The notes: a model not told the origin generated them from the sequence alone. 45,991 nt of DNA from an uncultured Pelagibacteraceae bacterium (GCA_902591775.1 CACJBW010000009.1:1-45991); one strand, 5' to 3'. Positions 1 to 7,861 are shown, counted from the stretch's first letter. Program-made: numbers and translations.

Positions 1-1
1 T

Positions 2-334
2 GTTTCTTACATTTTAAAAAAACCATTCATAATGTTAAGAAAAAAAAATAAACTACCTGCTGATGTACACTCAGTTGATTTTGAGCTTGAATATGGAACT
101 GCAACAATAGAAGTTCATAAAGACTCAATTTCAGAAAATGACTCTGTTCTTATAATAGATGATTTGATAGCAACAGGAGGAACTGCAGAAGCTGCAGCAA
201 AACTTGTAGAAGTTTCTAAAGGAAATATTGCCGCTTTCATATTTGTAATAAATCTTTTTGATTTAGGTGGTTGTGATAATCTTCTAAAAAAAGGTTATAA
301 AGTTGAAAATTTGATGGACTTTCCAGGTCATTAA
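2..334 (+). CDS. apt: adenine phosphoribosyltransferase, 3' part (5' end outside window)
   Basis: Purine salvage enzyme that converts adenine and PRPP to AMP in the cytosol. The reading frame is open from the window edge, so only the last 110 or so residues are present. The internal ATG at 32 is not the real start, because the frame continues upstream with plausible Apt residues. Diagnostic features are the RKKNKLP stretch, the DLEYGT-like segment (FELEYGT) and the PRPP-binding loop VLIIDDLIATGGT. It ends three bases from the 3' end of the tRNA-Met gene, which is on the opposite strand. Family assignment is secure; it cannot be checked for an intact N-terminus here. Confidence 0.93.
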   Translation, partial: VSYILKKPFIMLRKKNKLPADVHSVDFELEYGTATIEVHKDSISENDSVLIIDDLIATGGTAEAAAKLVEVSKGNIAAFIFVINLFDLGGCDNLLKKGYKVENLMDFPGH

Positions 335-336
335 TC

Positions 337-413
337 TGGTAGCGGGAAGTGGGATCGAACCACTGACCTCGGGCTTATGAGTCCCGCGCTCTAACCAACT
401 GAGCTACCCCGCC
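337..413 (-). tRNA. tRNA-Met (CAU), elongator type, intact
   Basis: Reads as a 77-nt cloverleaf on the minus strand: acceptor GGCGGGG/TCCCGCT, D-arm GCTC/GAGC, anticodon loop CTCATAA, variable AGGTC, T-arm AGTGG/CCACT with TTCGATC loop, and an encoded 3' CCA (plus-strand TGG at 337-339). The acceptor has G-U pairs at 1-72 and 7-66, and the base of the anticodon loop is an A-G mismatch (31-39). The absence of a C1-A72-type mismatch with three G-C pairs above the anticodon argues against initiator tRNA. A CAU anticodon modified to read AUA (tRNA-Ile2) cannot be fully excluded, but the AGTTGGTTA D-loop fits elongator Met. The 5' part of this gene is the left attachment site of the island. Confidence 0.93.
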
Positions 414-415
414 AT
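357..415. repeat. left attachment site: 59-bp direct repeat within tRNA-Met
   Basis: Identical over 59 bp to 7947-8005. It covers the tRNA from its 5' end (413) through the anticodon arm into the T-loop, plus two bases upstream of the gene. Identity stops at 356 (c versus a at the other copy) and at 416 (c versus t). The strand exchange must have occurred somewhere inside this block; the anticodon stem-loop is a reasonable guess because tyrosine recombinases often use such symmetric tRNA arms, but the repeat itself does not show the cut site. Confidence 0.92.
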
Positions 416-445
416 CCTTAGTTTTTATTATCATGTAAAGACTAT

Positions 446-463
446 TGTCACAAGCCTGTCACA
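446..463 (+). promoter_or_regulatory. paired TGTCACA boxes at left end of island (candidate integrase arm sites)
   Basis: TGTCACA at 446-452 and again at 457-463, separated by four bases (11-bp period, about one helical turn). The same arrangement and orientation recur near the right end at 7844-7861. Matched arm-type repeats near both attachment sites are typical binding sites of tyrosine recombinases or their directionality factors. Here they lie between the tRNA and the integrase ribosome binding site, so integrase binding could also repress its own gene and affect the tRNA promoter. Function is inferred. Confidence 0.5.
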
Positions 464-480
464 CAAAACAGGAGGAAAAT

Positions 481-1425
481 ATGTCTTCAATTAGAAAACG
501 TCAAGGAAAATACCAAGTTCAAGTAAGAGTTCAAGGACAAAAAATAACAAAAACTTTCAGACAATTAAACCATGCTAGAAGATGGGGAGTTTACCATGAA
601 AATAAAATTTTACTGGGTAACAAACTTGAAGCATTAAGTAAAAATCTATCACTAAAAGATTTAATATATAAATACCTTAATGAAATAAGTCCTTTTAAAA
701 AAGGGTACATTAGAGAAAAACAAAGACTTAATAGACTTTTGAAAGAAAGTATAGTTTTACAAAAAATATATCAACTAAACACTAATGATTTCACAGAATA
801 TAAAAATAAAAGACTTAAAGATGGTAACAGGACTTGCGCCTATGATTTAAGTTTACTACACCATATTTATAATACAGCTATCAAACAATGGTGCTATCCC
901 ATTAAGTACAATCCATTAACAAATATTCAAAAACCTAAATGCAATCCTCCTAGAGAGCGTAGGCTTAACGATAATGAGCTTAAATATATTCTTAATCATA
1001 ATTTTAAAAACAAAAATATGAATAATATTATTGAGCTTGCATTGCATACAGGAATGAGAATAAGTGAAATACTATCTATAAGAAATGATAGCATTAAATA
1101 TAATTGCATCCTCTTAACTGATACTAAAAACAATAACAGTAGAAAAATACCATTAACAATAAAGGTAAAAGAAATAATAAATAAATCTAAACTTCCCTAC
1201 TCTATTACTTACAATGCTGTGAGACTTAATTGGAGCAGAATGGTCAAGAAAGCAGGTATTACTGACTTACATTTTCATGACTTAAGACATGAAGCGATAT
1301 CAAGATTCTTTGAAAAAGGATTATCCATACCAGAGGTGAGTCTTATTTCAGGTCATAAGGATGTTAGACAGTTGATGAGATACACTCATCTTAAGATTAG
1401 TAATCTTATCAATAAATTAAATTAG
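481..1425 (+). CDS. int: tyrosine recombinase (site-specific integrase) of the island
   Basis: A 314-residue phage-type integrase. The ATG at 481 is chosen because a strong Shine-Dalgarno AGGAGG lies at 470-475; a TTG 36 bases upstream in the same frame would put the RBS inside the gene. The N-terminus (to about residue 40) resembles the short basic arm-binding domain of tRNA-targeting integrases, followed by a core-binding SAM-like region. The catalytic residues are visible: R193 in HTGMRISEIL, H266 and R269 in HDLRH, H292 in GHKDV and the nucleophile Y301 in MRYTHLK. All are present, so it should be active. It presumably catalysed insertion into the adjacent tRNA-Met gene. Confidence 0.93.
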   Translation: MSSIRKRQGKYQVQVRVQGQKITKTFRQLNHARRWGVYHENKILLGNKLEALSKNLSLKDLIYKYLNEISPFKKGYIREKQRLNRLLKESIVLQKIYQLNTNDFTEYKNKRLKDGNRTCAYDLSLLHHIYNTAIKQWCYPIKYNPLTNIQKPKCNPPRERRLNDNELKYILNHNFKNKNMNNIIELALHTGMRISEILSIRNDSIKYNCILLTDTKNNNSRKIPLTIKVKEIINKSKLPYSITYNAVRLNWSRMVKKAGITDLHFHDLRHEAISRFFEKGLSIPEVSLISGHKDVRQLMRYTHLKISNLINKLN

Positions 1426-1705
1426 GGGGTGCGTATGAGCCATGGGGGGATGGTTAAGGTATATATATTATTAATATAAAATTATCTAAATAGATTGTAA
1501 ACTAGATGAGGTCGGGCCTGCTGAGAAGATTAAGGTTGGTTGTTATATTGCTGGACTGTCCCAGAGATGTATATATGTTTAACCCCCTGGAGGGTTCTTA
1601 TATATATTATACAGGTGTTTCCGCAGTTGGGAACGCTAAATCAAAAAAAATATATAGTGTTGCAAAGTGGCAATAATCTAAAATACAATAGTGTAAACTA
1701 GTTTT
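1426..1705. other. 280-bp intergenic stretch between int and the hsd operon, with hairpins
   Basis: No protein gene is apparent in either direction. The stretch is richer in G runs than its surroundings. It contains a possible stem-loop AACCC/GGGTT (1581-1585 with 1592-1596) flanked by TATATA on both sides (about 1570-1575 and 1599-1604), and a smaller GGAC/GTCC hairpin at 1553-1561. The 10-mer TGTAAACTAG occurs twice, at 1496-1505 and 1692-1701. It could hold an untranslated RNA or control region for the restriction-modification operon; nothing here can be assigned to a known RNA family. Confidence 0.35.
1660..1704 (+). promoter_or_regulatory. candidate promoter and operator of the hsd operon
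   Basis: A -35-like TTGCAA (1660-1665) and -10-like TACAAT (1684-1689) are 18 bp apart, predicting transcription from about 1696. That start falls inside the perfect palindrome AAACTAGTTT (1695-1704), one base before the ATG at 1706. The transcript would be nearly leaderless, and a protein bound to the palindrome would block initiation. This is a pattern match by eye; no start site is known. Confidence 0.4.
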
Positions 1706-2017
1706 ATGACCCTAGATGAATTAAAAAATTACGTAACCTCTAATAAAAGGATATGTCCAGTTCCAACAGTATGGAATAAGTTTCTAGATGTTTTAGAAAT
1801 TAAAGAACGAATGCCCCCTAATCTTATTCCTTTAATCTTAAATGGTTGGACTGCCTCTGATTTAGAGAAAAGAAAAAGATTATTAGCTCAGATTGAATAT
1901 GCCTCTAAAAATGTGATGATGCTTAAAAAATTAGAACAATTAATAATAAGTTTAAAAGATGATGAGTGGTATTATGGGGATGAACCACCAAGTGATAAGG
2001 AAAAACCTTTAATTTAG
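1706..2017 (+). CDS. small protein encoded upstream of hsdM (103 aa)
   Basis: A 103-residue soluble, charged protein with no signal peptide or membrane segment. It starts MTLDELKNYV and carries a central WTASDLEKRKRLLAQIEYA helix and an acidic, tryptophan-containing tail (DDEWYYGDEPPSD). It is separated from hsdM by only two bases, so it is almost certainly co-transcribed and co-regulated with the modification gene. I have a loose memory of similar small proteins encoded beside restriction or other defence genes, but no function can be assigned. There is no obvious helix-turn-helix, so calling it a controller protein is not supported. No Shine-Dalgarno is visible before the ATG. Confidence 0.75.
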   Translation: MTLDELKNYVTSNKRICPVPTVWNKFLDVLEIKERMPPNLIPLILNGWTASDLEKRKRLLAQIEYASKNVMMLKKLEQLIISLKDDEWYYGDEPPSDKEKPLI

Positions 2018-2019
2018 AT

Positions 2020-3480
2020 ATGTTTGAGCAAACCTTCAAAAATATTGATGACATACTTTGGAAAGATGCAGGTTGTAGTACTGAACTAGATTATGCAGAA
2101 CAATCGTCATGGATATTATTTCTTAAATGGTTAGATGATTATGAAAAAGAAAAAGAAACAAAAGCATCATTAGAAAACAAACAATTTAAGCCAGTATTAG
2201 ATAAAGAATATCAATGGTCATCCTGGGCAATAATTAAAACAAAAGATGGGAAAGTAGATTTTAACAAAATTCTTACTGGCCCCGATTTAAAGAAGTTTGT
2301 TGATGATAAATTATTTCCATATCTATCTTCATTTAGAAATAAAGCAGAAAACTTTGATACTCTTGAATATAAAATTGGAGAAATATTTTCAGAACTAAAA
2401 AATAAACTTCAAGATGGTTACACTCTAAGAGATGTAATTAATGAGGTTGATAATCTTGAATTTAAAAGCAGTGAACAAAAGCATGAATTGAGTGCCTTAT
2501 ATGAAGAGAAAATTAAAAATATGGGTAATGCTGGTCGTAATGGTGGTGAATACTACACGCCAAGACCTTTAATTAAATCTATCATAAAAGTAATAGACCC
2601 TAAAGTTGGAGAGACTGTTTATGATGGTGCTGTTGGTAGTGCTGGCTTTTTAGTTGAAGCATTTGAACATATGAGCAAATCAAAGTCTCTAACCACTTCT
2701 GAACTTAAGACGCTTCAAACAAAAACATTTTATGGAGCTGAAAAGAAAACTTTAGCTTACATCATAGGTATTATGAATATGATACTTCATGGAATTGAGA
2801 GTCCAAATATTATTCATCAGAATACATTAGAAACTAATATTCAAGAAATACAAAATAAAGATAGAGTTGACATAATTCTTGCTAACCCTCCTTTTGGTGG
2901 AAAAGAGAAAACTAATATTCAAGAGAACTTTCCAATTAAAACAGGAGAAACTGCATACCTATTTCTTCAACATTTTATAAAAAAATTAAAAGTAGGTGGA
3001 AGATGTGGGGTAGTTATCAAGAATACCTTTTTAAGTAATACAGACAATGCAAGCATAGCTGTTAGAAAACAACTTCTTGAAGAATGTAATTTATTTTCTG
3101 TTATGGATTTGCCATCGGGTGTTTTTACTGGTGCAGGCGTAAAAACTGTAGTTTTATTTTTTGAAAAAGGAAAGGAAACAAAAAATATATGGTTTTATCA
3201 ACTTAAACTTGAGAGAAATTTGGGGAAAACAAATCCATTGAGTGAAAAAGATTTACAAGAATTTATTTCATTGCAATCTAAGTTTTCAGAAACAAAATAC
3301 AGTTGGAAATTACAAATAAAAGATATAGACAAATCTAATTACAACCTGTCTGTTAAAAATCCAAATATTATTGACACTCAAGATATTCTCAAACCAGAAC
3401 AAATTTTAAATAGTATAGAACAATTAAACCTTGAGGAAAGTAAAATTATAAAAAATTTAAAAGAAATTTTGAAAAAATGA
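2020..3480 (+). CDS. hsdM: type I restriction-modification system, N6-adenine methyltransferase subunit
   Basis: A 486-residue modification subunit that would methylate adenine in the sequence chosen by HsdS and form the core of the HsdM2S and R2M2S complexes. The N-terminal helical HsdM_N region (about 1-130) includes LWKDAGCSTELDYAEQ-type sequence. The SAM-binding motif I appears as DGAVGSAGF (202-210), a variant of the common DPxxGSGGF, and the catalytic NPPF motif is at 289-292. Its stop overlaps the hsdS start by four bases (ATGA), indicating translational coupling. Length is normal for the family and the frame is intact, so it is expected to be functional. Confidence 0.93.
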   Translation: MFEQTFKNIDDILWKDAGCSTELDYAEQSSWILFLKWLDDYEKEKETKASLENKQFKPVLDKEYQWSSWAIIKTKDGKVDFNKILTGPDLKKFVDDKLFPYLSSFRNKAENFDTLEYKIGEIFSELKNKLQDGYTLRDVINEVDNLEFKSSEQKHELSALYEEKIKNMGNAGRNGGEYYTPRPLIKSIIKVIDPKVGETVYDGAVGSAGFLVEAFEHMSKSKSLTTSELKTLQTKTFYGAEKKTLAYIIGIMNMILHGIESPNIIHQNTLETNIQEIQNKDRVDIILANPPFGGKEKTNIQENFPIKTGETAYLFLQHFIKKLKVGGRCGVVIKNTFLSNTDNASIAVRKQLLEECNLFSVMDLPSGVFTGAGVKTVVLFFEKGKETKNIWFYQLKLERNLGKTNPLSEKDLQEFISLQSKFSETKYSWKLQIKDIDKSNYNLSVKNPNIIDTQDILKPEQILNSIEQLNLEESKIIKNLKEILKK

Positions 3481-4562
3481 AATTAGTCAAACTTGGTGAA
3501 GTATGTAAGTTTTTTAATGGCAAAGCACATGAAAAAAAAATTGATATTAATGGAAAGTTTATTGTGGTTAATTCTAAATGTATTTCTTCAAATTTTGAAA
3601 TACAAAAATTCTCAAATGAGCAGCTCTTTCCTTTATTTAAGAACGATATTGTTATGGTTATGAGCGATGTACCAAATGGAAAAGCGCTAGCTAAATGCGG
3701 GTTGATAGAAGAAGATAAAAAATATTCACTTAATCAAAGAATAGCATGTATACGTTCTGATAATTTTTATATTCCTTATTTACTTTACCAACTGGATAGA
3801 AATCCTTATTTTTTAAAATTTGATAATGGGGAAAATCAAACAAACCTAAGAAAAGCTGACATACTAAATTGCCCCCTATATTTACCTTCAATTGAAGAGC
3901 AGCAACGCATTGTAGCTAAACTTGATGTGGTATTTACTGAGATTGATAAGATGATTAAAGATGAAAATAATAAGATGAATTATGCCAAACAACTACTAAT
4001 AAAATATCTTGAGACACAAATTCTAAACCAAAATAAATTATTAAGCGTTGATAAAGTCTGCGAGGTTTTAGACCATTTAAGAATACCAATCACTAAAAGA
4101 TTTAGAGAAAAAGGTCAATTCCCTTACTTTGGTGCTACAGGGATTAAAGATTATGTCAAAGATTTTATTTTTGACGAAAAGTTAGTTTTATTAGGAGAAG
4201 ATGGGGCAAAGTGGGATAAGGGTGAAAAAACTGCATTTATTGCTGATGGAAAATATTGGGTAAACAATCACGCACATGTTCTTCGACCAATTAAAGATTT
4301 AATATTACATGAATGGCTTGTTTATTATTTTTATATTACTGACTTAAAACCGTGGGTTACTGGGATGACTGTGCCAAAACTTAATAAAGAAAAAATGCTT
4401 TCAATAAAAATCCCTACACCTTCAATAAAAATACAAAAAGAAAAAATTAAAAGAATTTTTCAATTTGAAACTAGCCATAAAGAAGTCATTAAATTAATAA
4501 ATAAAAAAATAGATAGTTTTAAAACACTAAAGTCATCTATTTTGTATAGTGAATTTAAATAA
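3477..4562 (+). CDS. hsdS: type I restriction-modification system, specificity subunit
   Basis: A 361-residue DNA-recognition subunit that sets the target of both methylation and cleavage. Two target-recognition domains are visible. The first (about 1-135) opens KLGEVCKFFNGK and ends at the conserved helix PSIEEQQRIVAKLD (about 139-152). The second begins near residue 185 (KVCEVLDHLRIPI) and ends in a second predicted helical segment. This gives the bipartite half-site recognition usual for type I systems. It is somewhat short, with a weak second dimerisation helix. It sits between hsdM (4-bp overlap) and hsdR (one base apart). The recognition sequence cannot be predicted from sequence alone. 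Confidence 0.9.
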   Translation: MKLVKLGEVCKFFNGKAHEKKIDINGKFIVVNSKCISSNFEIQKFSNEQLFPLFKNDIVMVMSDVPNGKALAKCGLIEEDKKYSLNQRIACIRSDNFYIPYLLYQLDRNPYFLKFDNGENQTNLRKADILNCPLYLPSIEEQQRIVAKLDVVFTEIDKMIKDENNKMNYAKQLLIKYLETQILNQNKLLSVDKVCEVLDHLRIPITKRFREKGQFPYFGATGIKDYVKDFIFDEKLVLLGEDGAKWDKGEKTAFIADGKYWVNNHAHVLRPIKDLILHEWLVYYFYITDLKPWVTGMTVPKLNKEKMLSIKIPTPSIKIQKEKIKRIFQFETSHKEVIKLINKKIDSFKTLKSSILYSEFK

Positions 4563-4563
4563 G

Positions 4564-6900
4564 ATGAGCAAGAATGAAGCAGAAACAATAGCAGAATTAA
4601 TCGACCCTAAAGTAAAAGAGGCTGGTTGGGGCAGAGTTGAAGGAAGCATTGTTAGAAGAGAATTTAAAATTACCAATGGTGAAATTAAACCAGGTGGTAT
4701 TCGAGTTGGCATCATTAGAGCTGACTATGTTTTAGTTTATAAGAATAGAAAACTAGCAGTTATTGAAGCTAAGAAAGAGGATTTATCTGTAAGTGAAGGT
4801 ATTAGCCAAGCAAAAGATTATGCTCAAAAATTAAAGATACACACTACCTACTCTACCAATGGTCATAAAATTTATGAGATTAATTATTCTAAAAATCAAA
4901 AAGGTGAGATGTTCATTACTTCAGAAGGTGAAGTAAATAAATTTCCATCACCAGAAGAACTATGGATTAAGACTTTTAAAGATAAAAATGAATGGTCTAG
5001 TAAATTTGATTCAATAAACTTCGAGCCATTTAAAGGAAGTAGAGAACCTAGATATTACCAAGAGATTGCTATCAATAATGCTCTAGATGCAATAGCAGAT
5101 AAACAGCAAAGAATTCTTTTAACTCTTGCTACAGGTACAGGAAAAACTGTTATAGCATTTCATATCGCATGGAAACTATTTCAATCAAGATGGAATATAC
5201 AAAGAGATGGAAAAAGAATTCCAAGAATATTATTTTTAGCTGATAGAAATATACTAGCGAACCAAGCTTTTAATTCATTTAGCGCATTTGAAGAAAATGC
5301 TTTAGTTAGAATAACTCCTCAAGATGTTAGAGATAAAGGTCATGTTCCAACCAATGGTTCTGTATTCTTTACAATATTTCAAAGCTTCATGTCTGGGCCT
5401 GAGAACAAGCCTTACTTTGGTCAATACCCTGCTGATTTTTTTGATTTAGTAATTATTGATGAATGTCATAGGGGTGGAGCTAAAGATGAAAGTAGATGGA
5501 GAGGAATAATGGAATATTTTTCATCAGCGGTTCAAATTGGTTTAACAGCAACACCAAAAAGAAAATTTAATGCAGATACTTATAATTACTTTGGTGAACC
5601 TGTTTACACCTACTCATTAAAAGATGGAATTAAAGATGGTTTCTTAACTCCTTTTAAAGTTAAGAGAATTCAAACTACAATGGATGAATATGTCTATACA
5701 GGTGACGATGATATTTTAGCAGGAGAAGAAGAAATAACTGAAGGTGAAGTATTTGAAGAAAAGGATTTTAATAAAAAAATAGTTATTGAAGAAAGAGAAA
5801 AGAAAAGAGTTCAATTAATGCTTGATAGTATTAATCCAAAAGAAAAAACTTTAGTTTTCTGTGCAAGTATAGCTCATGCTGGAATGGTAAGAGATTTAAT
5901 TAATCAGGTATCTGTTAATCCACCTGCTGATTATTGTGTGAGGGTAACAGCTAAAGATACTAAAACAGGAGATACTCATCTTAGACAGTTCCAGGATAAT
6001 GAAAAAACATTGCCAACTATTTTAACGACTAGTCAAAAACTAAGCACAGGAGTTGATGCATTAAATATAAGAAATATTGTCTTAATGAGACCTGTAAACA
6101 ATATGATTGAATTTAAACAAATCATTGGAAGAGGTACTAGGCTATTTGAGGATAAGTTTTATTTTACTATTGTTGATTTTGTTGGAGCGTCTGCAAACTT
6201 TTCAGACCCTGAATGGGATGGTGAACCTATTCCTGAAGAACCACCTGAGGAAAAACCAGAAAAACCTTTTGAACCTGGTGAAGAAGGTGGAGATGAAGAA
6301 CCGCCAGAACCAAAACCTCCAAGAGAAAAAATTGTGATTAAGCTTGCTGAAGGAAAAGAGTTAACAATTAAATCAATGTCTACTTCCCTATTCTATTTTC
6401 AAGGACAGCCTGTCACTGCAGAAGAGTTTATAAAGAAACTATTTAATACTATTACTTTACCTAGCATCTTAAAAAGTGAAGAAGAATTAAGAAAACTTTG
6501 GTCATCACCAATTACGAGAAATGAACTTTTAAAAAAATTAGAGGATAATGGTTTTACCAAACAAGATTTAAAATCTATCCAAACACTAATTGAAGCTGAA
6601 GATAGTGATATATTTGATGTATTAGAACATATTGCCTACAGCAAAAAACCTATTCAAAGAGCAACAAGGGTAGCTAATGCAGAGAATAAAATTCATAGTA
6701 ATTTAGATAATAACCAAAAAGAATTTATTGATTTTGTTTTAAGTAAATACGTTGAAGGTGGAGTTGATGAACTTGATATTAATCGACTAAGTGATTTAGT
6801 AATTCTTAAATATAATACCCTACACGATGGTCAAAAAGTATTAGGTGATGCAGACAAAATTAAAAGTACTTTTATAGAATTTCAAAAATATTTATATTAG
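4564..6900 (+). CDS. hsdR: type I restriction-modification system, endonuclease/translocase subunit
   Basis: A 778-residue motor and nuclease subunit. The start at ATG 4564 is chosen because it lies one base after the hsdS stop and begins MSKNEAETIAELIDPKVKEAG, an HsdR-like N-terminus; an in-frame ATG 15 bases upstream overlaps hsdS. An N-terminal PD-(D/E)xK nuclease is seen as D54 and E68-A-K70. Superfamily 2 helicase motifs follow: ATGTGKT (189-195), DECH (299-302), TATP (328-331) and QIIGRGTR (519-526). A proline- and glutamate-rich linker (about 545-585) leads to a C-terminal EcoEI-type domain that would bind HsdM. All motor and nuclease residues look intact. A terminator-like hairpin follows at 6900. 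Confidence 0.93.
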   Translation: MSKNEAETIAELIDPKVKEAGWGRVEGSIVRREFKITNGEIKPGGIRVGIIRADYVLVYKNRKLAVIEAKKEDLSVSEGISQAKDYAQKLKIHTTYSTNGHKIYEINYSKNQKGEMFITSEGEVNKFPSPEELWIKTFKDKNEWSSKFDSINFEPFKGSREPRYYQEIAINNALDAIADKQQRILLTLATGTGKTVIAFHIAWKLFQSRWNIQRDGKRIPRILFLADRNILANQAFNSFSAFEENALVRITPQDVRDKGHVPTNGSVFFTIFQSFMSGPENKPYFGQYPADFFDLVIIDECHRGGAKDESRWRGIMEYFSSAVQIGLTATPKRKFNADTYNYFGEPVYTYSLKDGIKDGFLTPFKVKRIQTTMDEYVYTGDDDILAGEEEITEGEVFEEKDFNKKIVIEEREKKRVQLMLDSINPKEKTLVFCASIAHAGMVRDLINQVSVNPPADYCVRVTAKDTKTGDTHLRQFQDNEKTLPTILTTSQKLSTGVDALNIRNIVLMRPVNNMIEFKQIIGRGTRLFEDKFYFTIVDFVGASANFSDPEWDGEPIPEEPPEEKPEKPFEPGEEGGDEEPPEPKPPREKIVIKLAEGKELTIKSMSTSLFYFQGQPVTAEEFIKKLFNTITLPSILKSEEELRKLWSSPITRNELLKKLEDNGFTKQDLKSIQTLIEAEDSDIFDVLEHIAYSKKPIQRATRVANAENKIHSNLDNNQKEFIDFVLSKYVEGGVDELDINRLSDLVILKYNTLHDGQKVLGDADKIKSTFIEFQKYLY

Positions 6901-6923
6901 GCAAAATTTTGCCATTTTTTTTT
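6900..6923 (+). terminator. intrinsic terminator after hsdR
   Basis: The perfect inverted repeat GGCAAAATTTTGCC (6900-6913) starts at the last base of the hsdR stop codon and is followed by a run of nine T residues. This is a textbook rho-independent terminator for the int-side hsd operon. Confidence 0.75.
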
Positions 6924-6934
6924 ACTATATTAAA

Positions 6935-6964
6935 GTTATTAAAGTTGTTTTTAACTTTAATAAC
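6935..6964 (+). other. 12-bp perfect stem-loop just upstream of the 111-aa gene
   Basis: GTTATTAAAGTT (6935-6946) pairs perfectly with AACTTTAATAAC (6953-6964) around a six-base loop, ending eight bases before the ATG at 6973. It could be an operator for a dimeric regulator or an mRNA hairpin masking the start region. Low G+C makes it a weak terminator. Confidence 0.45.
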
Positions 6965-6972
6965 TCCAAAAT

Positions 6973-7308
6973 ATGCATCAACTAGAGCTGTTTGATTACA
7001 GAAGAGATTATCTTTTTAAGAAAGATAACCAGATAGCACACTATTTTGATTTGTTATCTGAAACCAAAGAAACAATAAGCTATTCGGAACATATAGAGCC
7101 AAAAAAAGGTTTTTCTATTTGTGGCATGGATTATGAAGAATATATTGATGTAAAAAAGTCTGATTTAAATGGACTTACTTACGATGAAATTCATAATTAT
7201 TTATTAAATTTTAATAAAGAGCAAAGAATAGAAAAATATAAAAAACTACTTGAGTTTCGAGGTATAAAATTTGAGTACGATTTATTTACATGGAATAGTG
7301 ATAGTTAA
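6973..7308 (+). CDS. uncharacterised island protein (111 aa)
   Basis: Not recognised. A 111-residue soluble, highly charged protein, rich in Tyr, Lys, Asp and Glu, without signal peptide or membrane segment. It opens MHQLELFDYRRDYLF and has a helical, charged second half (KEQRIEKYKKLLEFRGIKFEYD). It is the first gene after the hsdR terminator and is preceded by a strong hairpin, suggesting its own control. Its stop codon abuts the stop of the convergent next gene. Its position beside a restriction system at an island edge makes a defence or counter-defence accessory role possible, but nothing in the sequence establishes it. Confidence 0.65.
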   Translation: MHQLELFDYRRDYLFKKDNQIAHYFDLLSETKETISYSEHIEPKKGFSICGMDYEEYIDVKKSDLNGLTYDEIHNYLLNFNKEQRIEKYKKLLEFRGIKFEYDLFTWNSDS

Positions 7309-7743
7309 TTATAGTTCTTTATAGAATAAACAAAAAGATTTTGTCCACTCCATATTTGGAACTATGCCTAAATCACTATCTCTCCATGGGCTTTGGTCAT
7401 ATAAAGAAAATATTCTTATTTGAGGATTATCTATATTTGTGCCTCCTCCTAAATAATATTCAAGATTATTAGCAAAGAAGATATTTTTCTCTTTAACACC
7501 TTCGCACTCTTTTGCTAATGCAATAAAATTCCAAACAAATGAAATGTTAGTTATCTTATCAGTAACAATATTTTCTTCCCAAATTCTATCTCCTCTCTCA
7601 TATTGCTCTATGTAAATCCTATTTCCATTCTCTAATTGATAAACTTTTTCAATATTCTTTTGATTAAAAGGAAATTCTTTTTCGCTGCCAAAAACAACAA
7701 TTGGTACGGCTATTAATAAAATTACATAAATTAAAAATTTCAT
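7309..7743 (-). CDS. uncharacterised exported protein (144 aa)
   Basis: Not recognised. The first 19 or so residues (MKFLIYVILLIAVPIVVFG) form a clear Sec signal peptide or signal anchor, so the product is expected in the periplasm or attached to the inner membrane. The mature part contains several aromatic residues and two cysteines (in KECEG and SFCLF) that could form a disulfide. It is transcribed towards the 111-aa gene with no gap between their stops. It is the last gene before the right attachment site, so it belongs to the island. A role in surface exclusion or envelope stress would be speculation. Confidence 0.65.
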   Translation of the reverse strand: MKFLIYVILLIAVPIVVFGSEKEFPFNQKNIEKVYQLENGNRIYIEQYERGDRIWEENIVTDKITNISFVWNFIALAKECEGVKEKNIFFANNLEYYLGGGTNIDNPQIRIFSLYDQSPWRDSDLGIVPNMEWTKSFCLFYKEL

Positions 7744-7843
7744 TAATTAAATTCTATTAAAGTTTTTAGACATAAATAAGATAAGGTGAAATGGTAAGTT
7801 TATTATTTAATATCAATACTTTTAGCTAAAATACCTGAGGGCA

Positions 7844-7861
7844 TGTCACATCTCTGTCACA
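7844..7861 (+). promoter_or_regulatory. paired TGTCACA boxes at right end of island (candidate integrase arm sites)
   Basis: TGTCACA at 7844-7850 and 7855-7861, with the same four-base spacing, 11-bp period and orientation as the pair at 446-463. The spacer differs (tctc here, agcc at the left), so the conservation is in the boxes rather than a longer repeat. They lie 85 bp inside the right repeat; the left pair lies 30 bp inside the left repeat. Confidence 0.5.

Noticed and set aside
445..480. Upstream in-frame TTG start for the integrase, giving 12 more residues
   Set aside because: The strong AGGAGG ribosome binding site lies inside that extension and is correctly spaced for the ATG at 481; the extension also runs through the paired TGTCACA boxes.
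4533..4715. A 60-aa frame opposite the hsdS/hsdR junction
   Set aside because: It is antisense to two well-defined genes and has no sequence support.
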